Notes: generated by a model from the sequence alone, not told the origin. 34,543 nt of DNA from Pseudonocardia xinjiangensis (GCF_012911925.1 NZ_JAAXKY010000079.1:1-34543); one strand, 5' to 3'; counted from the first letter of the stretch, positions 1 through 8,173 are shown. Translations and numbers: made by a program.

Positions 1-472
1 CGCCTGCCGTGGTGGGTGCGGCGCCGCCGGGCGCTGCCGGGGCACCGGGCGCTCCGGAGGCGGGGCCGCCAGGGACTGCGGGGCCCGCCGGGGCGGCAGG
101 CCCGCCCTCGATCAGGAGCACGTGCCCGGCCGGGATCTCGGCCGGACCGACGATCTGGACCGACGTGGCGACCGGGCTCGTGACCGAGACCAGCCGGTCG
201 CCCTGCGGACCCGCGTTGACGATGCTCATCTGCAGGGGCGCACTGCCCCCTCGCGGGTAGACCATGTCGCCCTTGGCCACGTCGCTGAACTCGATCGTCG
301 CGTCCCGGACCGAGATCGAGCCCACGCGCACGTTGGCGCCGTTGACCGACGCGACCTGCGTGTCGGTCTGGGTGATCTGGCCCGCCCCACAGCCTGCGAG
401 TGCGACGGCCGCGGTCATCGCGCCGATGACGACCGCTACTGCGGTCGGACGGGAACGCACGTAGCGGCTCAC
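1..472 (-). CDS. LpqE-like lipoprotein, C-terminus beyond the left edge
   Basis: The reading frame starts at GTG 472, behind an AGGAAGGA ribosome binding site about 9 bases upstream. It opens with a lipoprotein signal peptide: basic residues (RYVRSRP), a hydrophobic stretch, then the lipobox LAGC. The mature part reads GAGQITQTDTQVASVNGANV and later contains IEFSDVAKGDMVYPRGG and LLIEG. It ends in a Pro/Ala/Gly-rich tail (APGAPAAPG) that runs off the window. This pattern, and the position divergent from carD, match the mycobacterial LpqE lipoprotein (copper-chaperone PCu(A)C-like fold). The specific function is inferred from the family. The protein should sit on the outer face of the membrane. 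The C-terminus is not visible, so full length cannot be judged. Confidence 0.8.
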   Translation of the reverse strand, partial: MSRYVRSRPTAVAVVIGAMTAAVALAGCGAGQITQTDTQVASVNGANVRVGSISVRDATIEFSDVAKGDMVYPRGGSAPLQMSIVNAGPQGDRLVSVTSPVATSVQIVGPAEIPAGHVLLIEGGPAAPAGPAVPGGPASGAPGAPAAPGGAAPTTAG

Positions 473-756
473 GGGTGTGATGTCCTTCCTGGCGGGCCAT
501 CTCGTCGTGCCGCGGGCACAGCGGTGCGACGGACGCGGATGCCTGGTGTCCGCGACGGCCACTGGCTTCGGCCTGGGTAAAGCCTAACGCCACCTGTAGG
601 AGCGCTGGTCCCGGTCCCCCACCAGCGTCACAATTGCTGGCCGTGCACGTTTCCCGCTGGTTGTCAATCCCCTGACCTGCGACGACGGGCTGGGCCGTGC
701 AGCGGCGTCATGTCCAGGCGTGTTAACCTGGTGGCAGCGAAAGGGGCAGAGGACAC
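473..756. promoter_or_regulatory. Divergent lpqE-like/carD intergenic region
   Basis: This 284-bp gap lies between two divergent starts and must carry both promoters. A TAACCT hexamer at 724-729 is a possible -10 box for carD, and an AAAGGGG/AGAGG-rich purine stretch just before 757 is its ribosome binding site. No convincing -35 box, riboswitch or open reading frame was seen. Confidence 0.4.
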
Positions 757-1248
757 ATGGTTTTCAAGGTCGGAGAGACCGTCGTCTACCCGCACCACGG
801 TGCCGCTCTCATCGAGGCCATCGAGACTCGGACGATCAAGGGCGAGGAGCGCAAGTACCTCGTCCTCAAGGTCGCGCAGGGTGATCTCACGGTGCGTGTT
901 CCCGCCGAGAACGCCGAGGTTGTCGGCGTTCGTGACGTGGTGGGCCAGGAAGGTCTGGACAGGGTGTTCGAGGTGCTTCGCGCCCCGCACACCGAAGAGC
1001 CCACGAACTGGTCGCGACGGTACAAGGCAAACCTGGAGAAGTTGGCTTCGGGCGACGTCAACAAGGTTGCCGAGGTCGTCCGCGACCTGTGGCGGCGCGA
1101 GAAGGACCGCGGCCTGTCCGCGGGAGAGAAGCGCATGCTGGCCAAGGCCCGCCAGATCCTCGTCAGCGAGCTCGCGCTCGCCGAGGGCACCGACGAGGAG
1201 CGAGCCGAGCTGCTGCTCGACGAGGTGCTGGCCACCGCATCCGCCTGA
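757..1248 (+). CDS. carD: CarD/CdnL family RNA polymerase-binding transcription regulator
   Basis: A 163-aa protein of full family length. The N-terminal RNA-polymerase interaction domain (about residues 1-55) begins MVFKVGETVVYPHHGAALIE. The C-terminal helical DNA-binding domain contains NWSRRYKANLEKLASGD, with Trp85 at the position known in Mycobacterium tuberculosis CarD to wedge into the upstream edge of the -10 bubble. CarD stabilises RNA polymerase open complexes, especially at rRNA and other housekeeping promoters. The ATG at 757 follows a purine-rich ribosome binding site. ispD begins 41 bp after the stop, so co-transcription is likely. The same carD-ispD-ispF order occurs in mycobacteria. 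Confidence 0.97.
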   Translation: MVFKVGETVVYPHHGAALIEAIETRTIKGEERKYLVLKVAQGDLTVRVPAENAEVVGVRDVVGQEGLDRVFEVLRAPHTEEPTNWSRRYKANLEKLASGDVNKVAEVVRDLWRREKDRGLSAGEKRMLAKARQILVSELALAEGTDEERAELLLDEVLATASA

Positions 1249-1289
1249 GCACCAGCGCACTGCCCCCTTCCGCCGGTCCCGGTCGCAGC

Positions 1290-1970
1290 ATGAACGTCAC
1301 CGCTGTGGTCGTGGCCGGCGGCGGCCGTGGCGAGGTGGATGCACTCACGACCGTCGGTGGTGAACCGATGGTCGTTCGATCCGTGCGATCCCTGCTGGCC
1401 ACGGGTCTCATCGATCATGTCGTCCTGCTCGATGTGGATGCACGCCCGGACGCCCTCATGAGCGCCTGTTCCGGGTTGCCCGTGAGCACGCGAAGCGCTC
1501 TTGCGCACGCGCTGTCCGGGATAGGGCCACACGTCGGTCAACGAGCAGGCACCACCGCGGGTGACGGTCCGGTCACGGCCGGTTCCGCGGATGTCGTCCT
1601 GCTTCACGAAGCCGCCCGCCCCTTCGCTCCGGCCGCCCTGGCCACCACCGTCGTGACCGCCGTCCGTGACGGCCACGAGATGGCCGTTCCCGTTCTGCCG
1701 CTGGTCGACACGGTCAAACAGGTGGACGCCGCCGGACTCGTGCAAGCCACCCCCGACCGGTCGGGGCTGCGGGTGCTCCAGACGCCGCTCGCGGTCCGGG
1801 GAGACCTGTTCGACCCCCTGCTCGCTCCCGAACCGCTGGAGCTGGCTCGCCGCCACGCCGCGGCGGGAGGTGCGGTACACACCGTTCCCGGCCACTCGGC
1901 AGCCTTCCCCGTGCGCAGCGCCTGGGATCTGGAGCTGGCCGAACTGCTCGCGGGGAGGGACGACGGATGA
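1290..1970 (+). CDS. ispD: IspD-like 2-C-methyl-D-erythritol 4-phosphate cytidylyltransferase with degenerate active site
   Basis: A 226-aa nucleotidyltransferase-fold protein in the canonical ispD place between carD and ispF. IspD attaches CMP to methylerythritol 4-phosphate in the MEP isoprenoid pathway. Recognisable family segments are VVVAGGGRGE at the N-terminus, LLHEAARPF (residues 104-112), VPVLPLVDTVKQVD and LRVLQTP. Several conserved elements are missing. The Arg/Lys of the AAGxGxRxxxxxPK loop is replaced by VDALTTVGGEP. HDAARP has become HEAARP. The TDDASLVE segment is absent, and the C-terminal FKIT has become FPVR. The frame is intact and overlaps ispF by four bases (ATGA), so it is probably expressed. 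Catalytic activity is doubtful from sequence alone; a structural or alternative role is possible. Confidence 0.85.
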   Translation: MNVTAVVVAGGGRGEVDALTTVGGEPMVVRSVRSLLATGLIDHVVLLDVDARPDALMSACSGLPVSTRSALAHALSGIGPHVGQRAGTTAGDGPVTAGSADVVLLHEAARPFAPAALATTVVTAVRDGHEMAVPVLPLVDTVKQVDAAGLVQATPDRSGLRVLQTPLAVRGDLFDPLLAPEPLELARRHAAAGGAVHTVPGHSAAFPVRSAWDLELAELLAGRDDG

Positions 1971-2431
1971 GAGTGGGCGTCGGCACGGACGTGCACCCGG
2001 TCGAGGCGGGCCGCGACTGCTGGATGGCGGGCCTGCACTGGCCGGGGGTCGACGGCTGCGCAGGGCACTCCGACGGCGACGTCGCCTCCCACGCGCTCTG
2101 CGACGCGCTGCTGTCGGCAGCCGGACTGGGTGATCTCGGGGCGGTGTTCGGCACCGGCCGTCCGGAGTGGAGCGGCGCGAGCGGGGTGGCGCTGCTCGGC
2201 GAGGTGCGCTCACTGATCTCCGCCGAGGGCTGGCTGGTCGGCAACGCCGCGGTGCAGGTGATCGGCAACGCCCCGAAGATCGGCGCCAGGCGCGCCGAGG
2301 CGCAGCAGGTGCTCTCCGCCGCCGTCGGCGGCCCGGTGTCGGTGTCGGGCACCACCACCGACGGGCTCGGCCTGACCGGGCGGGGCGAGGGGATCGCGGC
2401 GATCGCGACGGCGCTGCTCCTCCCCGCGTAA
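1967..2431 (+). CDS. ispF: 2-C-methyl-D-erythritol 2,4-cyclodiphosphate synthase
   Basis: A 154-aa protein, normal length for IspF. It cyclises CDP-methylerythritol 2-phosphate to the 2,4-cyclodiphosphate in the MEP pathway as a trimer. The metal ligands Asp8 and His10 are in GTDVHP and His42 is in the GHSDGDVASHALCDALLSAA segment. The C-terminal TTTDGLGLTGRGEGIA is the actinobacterial form of the family signature. Unlike IspD beside it, all key residues seem present. The start overlaps the ispD stop (ATGA), indicating translational coupling. Confidence 0.96.
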   Translation: MRVGVGTDVHPVEAGRDCWMAGLHWPGVDGCAGHSDGDVASHALCDALLSAAGLGDLGAVFGTGRPEWSGASGVALLGEVRSLISAEGWLVGNAAVQVIGNAPKIGARRAEAQQVLSAAVGGPVSVSGTTTDGLGLTGRGEGIAAIATALLLPA

Positions 2432-2443
2432 CCACCCCCCGGA

Positions 2444-2500
2444 GTTGCAGCAAAGCCACTTTCATGCCACCTCGTTGCGTCAAAGTGGCTTTGCTGCAAC
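2444..2500. terminator. Perfect 19-bp hairpin between convergent genes
   Basis: The left arm (2444-2462, GTTGCAGCAAAGCCACTTT) and right arm (2482-2500) are exact reverse complements around a 19-base loop. The hairpin begins 12 bases after the ispF stop and lies ahead of the 3' end of the opposing VOC gene, so it could terminate both transcripts. There is no U-tract, which is common for actinobacterial terminators. Its length and perfection could also mean it belongs to a dispersed palindrome family. Confidence 0.7.
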
Positions 2501-2543
2501 CGGGGCTGCAACCGGGGGCGGGGCTGTCACCGGCGATGGGCGC

Positions 2544-2978
2544 TCAGGTTTCCTGCAGCGCGTCCAGGCGGGTCTGCACCTGGTCCGCGTCCAGCTGCTC
2601 GATGCGCCGGCTGACCATCCACTGGTGACCGAACGGGTCGGCGAGCCTGCCGCCGTAGTCGCCGTACCCGTGGTCGGCGATCTCGAAGATCACCCGGGCG
2701 CCCGCCGCCAGCATCCGCTCGGCCACCGCGTCGGCGTCCGAGACCTCCAGCGACATGATCACCGGGACACCACCCCCGGTGGGCGCGGGGTCGCCGTCGC
2801 CCGCGTCCTTCACCGCGAAGCGCGCCGGGCCGGCCTGGACCATGCTGTGCACGACCCGGCCGTCGGGGGCGGTGTAGCGCTCGAGCACCTCCCCGCCGAG
2901 CGCGGCCGTGTAGAAGGCGAGCGCCGCGTCGGCGCCCTCCACGACGAGGCGGGCGTGCAGGCCGAGGATCTCTGTCAT
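2544..2978 (-). CDS. VOC (glyoxalase/bleomycin resistance, PhnB-like) family protein
   Basis: A 144-aa protein starting MTEILGLHARLVVEGADAAL, with the two beta-alpha-beta-beta-beta modules of the vicinal oxygen chelate superfamily. Visible family elements are AFYTAALGGEV near residue 22, MSLEVSDADAVAERMLAAGA and the terminal DPFGHQWMVSRR. The pattern is closest to the PhnB/YdcE-type group of small cytoplasmic proteins of mostly unknown substrate. It is convergent with ispF and divergent from cysS. The ATG at 2978 is the natural family start. Substrate cannot be assigned. Confidence 0.9.
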   Translation of the reverse strand: MTEILGLHARLVVEGADAALAFYTAALGGEVLERYTAPDGRVVHSMVQAGPARFAVKDAGDGDPAPTGGGVPVIMSLEVSDADAVAERMLAAGARVIFEIADHGYGDYGGRLADPFGHQWMVSRRIEQLDADQVQTRLDALQET

Positions 2979-3059
2979 GGCCCCAGGATGGTGACCTGTG
3001 AGCTTACCGTCGTGGACGAAGCGGAACTGCCCTGGTAAACAACGCGTGCAGTGGGTCCG

Positions 3060-3065
3060 TACTCT
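3060..3065 (+). promoter_or_regulatory. Candidate -10 box of cysS
   Basis: TACTCT fits the TAnnnT actinobacterial -10 pattern and is followed by six bases (GAAGAT) and then the GTG at 3072. That spacing puts the likely transcription start on the start codon, so cysS may be leaderless. No clear -35 box was seen. Confidence 0.4.
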
Positions 3066-3071
3066 GAAGAT

Positions 3072-4463
3072 GTGAGCCTGCGCCTGTTCGACACCGCCAC
3101 CAGAAAGCAGCGGGACTTCGTCCCCCTGCGGGCCGGGGCTGCGTCGATCTACGTGTGTGGGGCCACTGTGCAGGGCCTTCCGCACATCGGGCACGTCCGC
3201 TCGGGGCTCAACTACGACGTCCTCCGCCGGTGGCTCGCCCACGGCGGACTCGACGTCGAACTGGTGCGGAACGTCACCGACATCGACGACAAGATCCTGC
3301 GCAAGGCCGCAGACGCCGGTAGGCCGTGGTGGGAGTGGGCCGCCACCCACGAGCGTGCCTTCACCGCAGCCTACGACGCGCTCGGCTGCCTCCCCGCGTC
3401 CGTCGAGCCGCGGGCCACGGGGCACATCACGCAGATGGTCGAGCTGATCGAGCGGCTGGTCGAGGGCGGTCACGCCTACGCGGGCGGTGGCGACGTCTAC
3501 TTCGCGGTGCGGTCCTTCCCCGACTACGGGGCGTTGTCGCACCAGCGGGTCGACGACGTCGCGCAGGGGGAGGGCGAGAGCGGGGCCAAGCGCGACCCGC
3601 TCGACTTCACCCTGTGGAAGGCGGCCAAGCCGGGGGAGCCGTCGTGGCCCACCCCGTGGGGGCGGGGCCGGCCCGGCTGGCACCTGGAGTGCTCGGCCAT
3701 GGCCACGAACTATCTCGGCCCCGAGTTCGACATCCACGGGGGCGGGCTCGACCTGGTCTTCCCGCACCACGAGAACGAGCGGGCCCAGTCCAACGCGGCG
3801 GGCGACCCGTTCGCGCGGTACTGGCTGCACAACGCCTGGGTCACCATGGGCGGCGAGAAGATGTCCAAGTCGCTGGGTAACACGCTGTCCATCGACGTGT
3901 TGCTGCGCCGCGTGCGCGGGGTCGAGCTGCGGTACTACCTGGTCGGCCCGCACTACCGGTCGTCCATCGAGTACTCCGACGCGGCGCTGCACGAGTCGGT
4001 GGCCGCCTACCGGCGCATCGAGTCGTTCATCCACCGGGTGCGGGAGCGGATCGGATTGCCGGAGCCCGGCTCGGTCTGCCCGGAGTTCGCCGCCGCCATG
4101 GACGACGACCTGGGCACGCCGGGCGCGCTGGCCGTCATCCACGGCACCGTCCGTGACGGCAACAGCGCGCTGGACGCCGGGGATCATCCGGCCGCCACGC
4201 GCGCGGCGGAGGCCGTGCGTGCCATGACGGGCGTGCTCGGGCTCGACCCCCTCGATCCCCGTTGGGTGGGTGACGACACCACGGCGGACGCCGCCTCGGG
4301 GGCGCTCACCGCCCTGGTCGAGGACCTGCTGGCGCAGCGTCAGGAGGCCCGCGCCCGGCGGGACTTCGCCGCCGCCGACGAGGTGCGCGATCGCCTCACC
4401 GCCGCCGGGGTGTCCGTGGAGGACAGCCCCGACGGCCCCACCTGGTCACTGAAGGACGTGTAG
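3072..4463 (+). CDS. cysS: Cysteinyl-tRNA synthetase
   Basis: A 463-aa class I aminoacyl-tRNA synthetase, full length. The zinc/cysteine-binding Cys is in IYVCGATVQG (residue 29), followed by the HIGH-type motif PHIGHVRSG. The second zinc site appears in WHLECSAMA and FPHHENERAQS, and KMSKSLGN is the KMSKS loop. The C-terminal helical anticodon-recognition region contains RRDFAAADEVRDRL. The GTG at 3072 is preferred over GTG 3051 because VSLRLFDTATRKQRDF matches the family start and a -10-like TACTCT lies six bases upstream. rlmB begins 5 bp after the stop, as in the mycobacterial cysS-tsnR pair. Confidence 0.97.
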   Translation: MSLRLFDTATRKQRDFVPLRAGAASIYVCGATVQGLPHIGHVRSGLNYDVLRRWLAHGGLDVELVRNVTDIDDKILRKAADAGRPWWEWAATHERAFTAAYDALGCLPASVEPRATGHITQMVELIERLVEGGHAYAGGGDVYFAVRSFPDYGALSHQRVDDVAQGEGESGAKRDPLDFTLWKAAKPGEPSWPTPWGRGRPGWHLECSAMATNYLGPEFDIHGGGLDLVFPHHENERAQSNAAGDPFARYWLHNAWVTMGGEKMSKSLGNTLSIDVLLRRVRGVELRYYLVGPHYRSSIEYSDAALHESVAAYRRIESFIHRVRERIGLPEPGSVCPEFAAAMDDDLGTPGALAVIHGTVRDGNSALDAGDHPAATRAAEAVRAMTGVLGLDPLDPRWVGDDTTADAASGALTALVEDLLAQRQEARARRDFAAADEVRDRLTAAGVSVEDSPDGPTWSLKDV

Positions 4464-4468
4464 GGAAA

Positions 4469-5455
4469 TTGGCCGGCAATTCCAAGCGCCGTGGCGCAAT
4501 GCGCAAGGACGGCACCAAGAAGGGCATGGTGGTCGGGTCCGGAGGGCAGCGCCGTCGCGCTCTCCAGGGCAAGGGCCCCACGCCGCCCGCCGAGATGCGT
4601 CCCGGTCATCCCAAGGCGCGCAAGGCGGCGCGGGACGCGAAACCGGGGAGACCGGGCGGCGGCGGCCGGTCGTCGAGCACGGCGGGCCATCGACGCAAGG
4701 CCGGTGACGGCGAGACGCCGGAGACGGTGCTCGGCCGCAACCCCGTGGTGGAGTGCCTGCGGGCCGGCGTTCCGGCCACCGCGCTGCACGTCGCGATCGG
4801 CACCACCACTGACGAGCGGGTCTCCGAAGCGGTGCACCTGGCTGCCGACGCGGGCATCTCCATCCTCGAGGTGCCCCGCCAGGACCTCGACCGGATCGCG
4901 GGCGGCGCGTTGCACCAGGGCCTCGCCCTGCAGGTGCCGCCGTACGCCTACGCCCACCCGGACGAGCTGCTGGAGATCGCGGCCGACTCGGGTGAGCCGG
5001 GGCTGATCGTCGCGCTGGACGGGGTCACCGACCCCCGGAACCTGGGCGCGGTGGTCCGGTCGGTCGGCGCGTTCGGCGGCCACGGTGTGGTCGTGCCGCA
5101 GCGCCGGGCCGCGGGTATGACGGCCGTGGCGTGGCGCACCTCGGCAGGTGTGGCGGCGCGGCTCCCGGTGGCCCGGGCCACCAACCTCACCCGCACCCTG
5201 CGGGAGTACGCCACCGCCGGCTTCATGGTCGCCGGGTTGGACGCGGAGGGCTCGGTGTCGCTCGACGACTTCGAGCTGGCCACCGACCCGCTGGTGCTCG
5301 TGGTCGGTTCCGAGGGCAAGGGCCTCTCCCGCCTGGTGAAGCAGACGTGCGACGTCACGGTCTCGATCCCGATGGCGGGGCCGGTGGAGTCCTTGAACGC
5401 CTCGGTGGCCGCCGGGGTCGTGCTGGCCGAGATCGCGCGTCAGCGGCGCCGCTGA
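4469..5455 (+). CDS. rlmB: 23S rRNA (guanosine-2'-O-)-methyltransferase, SpoU/RlmB family
   Basis: A 328-aa SPOUT methyltransferase. A long basic N-terminal extension (about residues 1-75, beginning MAGNSKRRGA and rich in Lys/Arg/Gly) is usual in actinobacterial members. It is followed by the substrate-binding domain (GRNPVVECLRAGVPATALHV) and the SpoU knot domain. Motif 1 is LDGVTDPRNLGAVVRS, motif 2 is VVGSEGKGLSRL, and motif 3 is IPMAGPVESLNASVAAGVVL with the catalytic Asn-rich loop. It uses S-adenosylmethionine to 2'-O-methylate a guanosine in 23S rRNA; the exact position is assigned by family only. The start is TTG with GGGA upstream, 5 bp after cysS. Confidence 0.93.
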   Translation: MAGNSKRRGAMRKDGTKKGMVVGSGGQRRRALQGKGPTPPAEMRPGHPKARKAARDAKPGRPGGGGRSSSTAGHRRKAGDGETPETVLGRNPVVECLRAGVPATALHVAIGTTTDERVSEAVHLAADAGISILEVPRQDLDRIAGGALHQGLALQVPPYAYAHPDELLEIAADSGEPGLIVALDGVTDPRNLGAVVRSVGAFGGHGVVVPQRRAAGMTAVAWRTSAGVAARLPVARATNLTRTLREYATAGFMVAGLDAEGSVSLDDFELATDPLVLVVGSEGKGLSRLVKQTCDVTVSIPMAGPVESLNASVAAGVVLAEIARQRRR

Positions 5456-5461
5456 GCGCCG

Positions 5462-5489
5462 GTCGCCGCGGCGTTCAGGCCGCGGCGAC
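5462..5489. terminator. GC-rich hairpin between convergent rlmB and znuB
   Basis: An 11-bp perfect stem (GTCGCCGCGGC / GCCGCGGCGAC) with a 6-base loop lies in the 19-bp gap between the two stop codons and runs into the last znuB codons. It could act as a bidirectional terminator. There is no T-tract. Confidence 0.6.
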
Positions 5490-6332
5490 GCGGCGCCCGC
5501 GCAGCCGGGCCACCACCCGGCAGCCGACGTAGCAGAGGAACGCGATCGTGGCGACGTAGCCAGACACGGGCAGGCCGGGTGCCAGCGACATCACGGTGCC
5601 CCCGACCAGTGCGAGCTCGGCGAACAGCACCGCGAGCACGGTGGCCAGCAGGGGGTTCGCCGTCACGCGCGCGGCGGCCGCCCCCGGCGCGATCATCACC
5701 GAGAGCACGAGCACCGCGCCGACGATCGGCACCGCCAGCGCGGTGGTGAGCCCGATCAGCACCGCGAAGACCAGCGACAGGAACCGCACCGGTACCCCGC
5801 GGGCCAGTGCGACGTCCGGGTCGGCGCTGGCGAACAGGAGCGGGCGGTAGAGCACCGCGAGGGTGCCCATGACGAGCACGGCGACGATGGCGAGCACCGT
5901 CAGGTTCGTCGAGTCGACCGACACGATGGAGCCGGTCAGCAACCCGAACTTGTTCGACGCGCGCCCGCTGTAGAGCGCCAGCAGCAGCACGCCGAGCCCG
6001 AGACCGAACGCGAGCACGACGCCGATCACCGAGTCGCGTTCGCGCTGGCGCAGCCCGAGCAGGCCGAACACCAGCCCGGCGACCACGGCTCCGACGACCG
6101 CGCCGATCTCCACCCCGACGCCGATGAGCAGTGCTGCCGCGCCTCCGGTGAACGCGAGCTCGGCCGTGCCGTGCACGGCGAACGCCATGCCCCGCGAGAC
6201 GATCAACGGGGTGAGCGAGCCCGCGACGAGACCGAGCACGGCGCAGGCGATCAGCGCGTTCTGCACGAAGGGCAGCCCCAGCAGCTCACCGATGCCCGAG
6301 AACGTGAAGAGCCGGCCCAGGACCTCGCTCAC
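5475..6332 (-). CDS. znuB: Zinc/manganese ABC transporter permease (ZnuB-like)
   Basis: A 285-aa integral membrane protein of the ABC-3 permease family with eight or so hydrophobic segments. Family regions seen are FVQNALIACAVLGLVAGSLTP, SRGMAFAVHGTAELAFTGGA (the loop that meets the ATPase) and LVLSVMIAPGAAAARVTANP. It forms the membrane channel for a divalent metal delivered by the ZnuA-like protein and powered by ZnuC. Its ATG overlaps the znuC stop by four bases. Zinc rather than manganese is inferred from the Zur-like operator ahead of znuA. Confidence 0.92.
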   Translation of the reverse strand: MSEVLGRLFTFSGIGELLGLPFVQNALIACAVLGLVAGSLTPLIVSRGMAFAVHGTAELAFTGGAAALLIGVGVEIGAVVGAVVAGLVFGLLGLRQRERDSVIGVVLAFGLGLGVLLLALYSGRASNKFGLLTGSIVSVDSTNLTVLAIVAVLVMGTLAVLYRPLLFASADPDVALARGVPVRFLSLVFAVLIGLTTALAVPIVGAVLVLSVMIAPGAAAARVTANPLLATVLAVLFAELALVGGTVMSLAPGLPVSGYVATIAFLCYVGCRVVARLRGRRVAAA

Positions 6333-7174
6333 GCCGACTCCTCCTCGCGGCAGTGTTCGGCGTGTTCCTCCGCGCCGACCACGACCAGCCTGCCGCGTAC
6401 CTGCACCACGTCGACGCGGGTGCGGTACAGCTCCGACAGCACCTCCGACGTCATGACCTCCGACGGCGGCCCGATCCGGAAGCGGCCGTCGACGAGGTAC
6501 AGGACCCGGTCCACCAGCGGCAGCACCGGGTTGATCTCGTGGGTGACGAACAGCACCGCGGTGCCGGCGGTGCGGCGGCGCTCGTCGATCAGGCGGGTGA
6601 CCGTGCGCTGGTGGGACAGGTCGAGCGAGAGCAGCGGCTCATCGCAGAGCAGCACGTGCGGGTCGCCGACGAGGGCCTGGGCCACCCGCAACCGCTGCTG
6701 CTCGCCACCGGAGAGCCGCCCGACCGGCGCGCCGGAATATGCGGTGCCCCCGACGGCCTCCAGCGCCCGGTCGACCCGTTCGCGCCGGGCCCGCCTGCTG
6801 CGCAGCCCGATCCCGAGCCGGTGCCCGTCGAGGCCGAGGCCGACGAGGTCGCGGCCCCGCAACGGCAGGTCGGGGTCGAGCGCCTTCTGCTGGGGCACGT
6901 AGCCGATGCTCGGGGAGCCGCGGCGCGGTGGCTTGCCGCCGATCCGCACCTCGCCCGCCGAGAGCGGGAGCAGCCCGAGCAGCACCCGCACCAGGGTGGT
7001 CTTCCCCGAACCGTTGGGGCCGAGGACCGCCACGAACTCGCCGGGCTCGATGTCGAGGTCGAGACCGTCCCAGAGCGTCCGCCGGCCGAAGGTCACCCGA
7101 GCGGAACGCATCGACACGGCGGGCGCCGCGATCGGCCGGGACACGGCAGGAGCCGTGGTGCGGGGGATTGTCAC
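6329..7174 (-). CDS. znuC: Zinc/manganese ABC transporter ATP-binding protein (ZnuC-like)
   Basis: A 281-aa ABC ATPase. Walker A is GPNGSGKTT, the Q-loop is in YVPQQKALD, the signature is LSGGEQQRLRVAQAL, Walker B is VLLCDEPLLSLD and the switch histidine is in VTHEINPVL. It energises metal import together with ZnuB. The GTG at 7174 lies 4 bases before the znuA stop, with GGGAGC just upstream, so translation is coupled in the order znuA-znuC-znuB. A short Ala/Pro-rich leader precedes the ATPase domain. Confidence 0.94.
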   Translation of the reverse strand: MTIPRTTAPAVSRPIAAPAVSMRSARVTFGRRTLWDGLDLDIEPGEFVAVLGPNGSGKTTLVRVLLGLLPLSAGEVRIGGKPPRRGSPSIGYVPQQKALDPDLPLRGRDLVGLGLDGHRLGIGLRSRRARRERVDRALEAVGGTAYSGAPVGRLSGGEQQRLRVAQALVGDPHVLLCDEPLLSLDLSHQRTVTRLIDERRRTAGTAVLFVTHEINPVLPLVDRVLYLVDGRFRIGPPSEVMTSEVLSELYRTRVDVVQVRGRLVVVGAEEHAEHCREEESA

Positions 7175-7178
7175 GTCG

Positions 7179-8141
7179 TCAGCTCCCGTTCAGTGCATTC
7201 GCCACGGCGTCGATCTCCGAGCCCATCCAGGTGATGTAGTCGTTCACTCCTGCCGGCAGCGTCTCCGTCACCTTGACGACCGGCACGTTGGCCGCCTGCG
7301 CCGCCTGCTCCACCTGCGTCGTGGTGGGGGTCTCGGTCTGGGCGTTGAGGATCAGGAGCTGCACCGGGTTGGTCGTGAACAGGTCGAGGGTCTGCTGCAA
7401 CACGGCCGCGGGCGGGTCGGTGTCCTCCTCGATCGCCTCGCTGAACGCCGGGGGCGTCACGTCGGTGAGCCCGGCGGCCTGGACCAGGTAGCCCGGCACC
7501 GGCTCGGTGATCGCCACGCGGGCGCCGGGGTGGGCGGTGCCGATCGCCTGCTCCTTCGTGATCAGGTCGGCCACCTTGCCCTTGAAGGCCTGGGCGTTCG
7601 ACGTGAAGCGGGCGGCGTCGGTTGGGTCGGCGGTGCCGAGATCGGACGCGATCTGGTCGGCGACCTTCTGCACGGTGGGCAGGCTGTACCAGAGGTGCTC
7701 GTTGAACGACGGGTCATCGGCGGGGGCGGTGTCGGACCCGGCCGGCTCCGGCGGAGCCAGCCCGGAGAGCTGCGTGACGTTGATGACGCTCGGCTTCGCG
7801 CCCGACGACTGGACCAGCCGCTCCATGAAGTCGTCGTATCCGCCGCCGTTGTAGAGCACCAGGCTGGCGCCGGCCACCTTCGCCGCGTCGCCGGGAGTGC
7901 TCTCATAGGAGTGCGGGTCGGCGGCGGGGTCGTTGATCAGCGACGTCACGGCGACCCGGTCCCCGCCCACGGCCTGCGCGATGCTGCCGTAGACGTTGGT
8001 CGAGGTGACCACGCTGAGAGGGGCGTCACTCCCGGGAGTAGCGCTCGGAGCGGCCGGTGTGTTCCCGGAGCCGCAGCCGGCCAGGCTGAGTGCGGTGAAG
8101 GCGGCGAGCGCGGTGAGTACGCCGGAGCGGCGGAACGGCAT
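7179..8141 (-). CDS. znuA: Zinc/manganese ABC transporter substrate-binding lipoprotein (ZnuA-like)
   Basis: A 320-aa cluster A-I solute-binding protein. The signal peptide ends at the lipobox LAGC (residues 20-23). Metal-ligand motifs seen are DPHSYE (His of the first lobe), NEHLWY (second His), and EAIEEDTDPP with the usual acidic ligand region. The His-rich loop of many zinc-specific ZnuA proteins is absent; a short Pro/Asp linker (GSDTAPADDPS) takes its place. It captures the metal outside the membrane for ZnuBC. It is first in its operon and lies 33 bp downstream of a Zur-like palindrome. Confidence 0.92.
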   Translation of the reverse strand: MPFRRSGVLTALAAFTALSLAGCGSGNTPAAPSATPGSDAPLSVVTSTNVYGSIAQAVGGDRVAVTSLINDPAADPHSYESTPGDAAKVAGASLVLYNGGGYDDFMERLVQSSGAKPSVINVTQLSGLAPPEPAGSDTAPADDPSFNEHLWYSLPTVQKVADQIASDLGTADPTDAARFTSNAQAFKGKVADLITKEQAIGTAHPGARVAITEPVPGYLVQAAGLTDVTPPAFSEAIEEDTDPPAAVLQQTLDLFTTNPVQLLILNAQTETPTTTQVEQAAQAANVPVVKVTETLPAGVNDYITWMGSEIDAVANALNGS

Positions 8142-8173
8142 GAGTGCAGGTCTCCCCGGTGATGGTCAGTTAT

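Noticed and set aside
786..2483. Long minus-strand frame (565 codons) opposite carD-ispD-ispF
   Set aside because: It is an Arg/Ser-rich antisense shadow of three recognised genes, caused by high GC.
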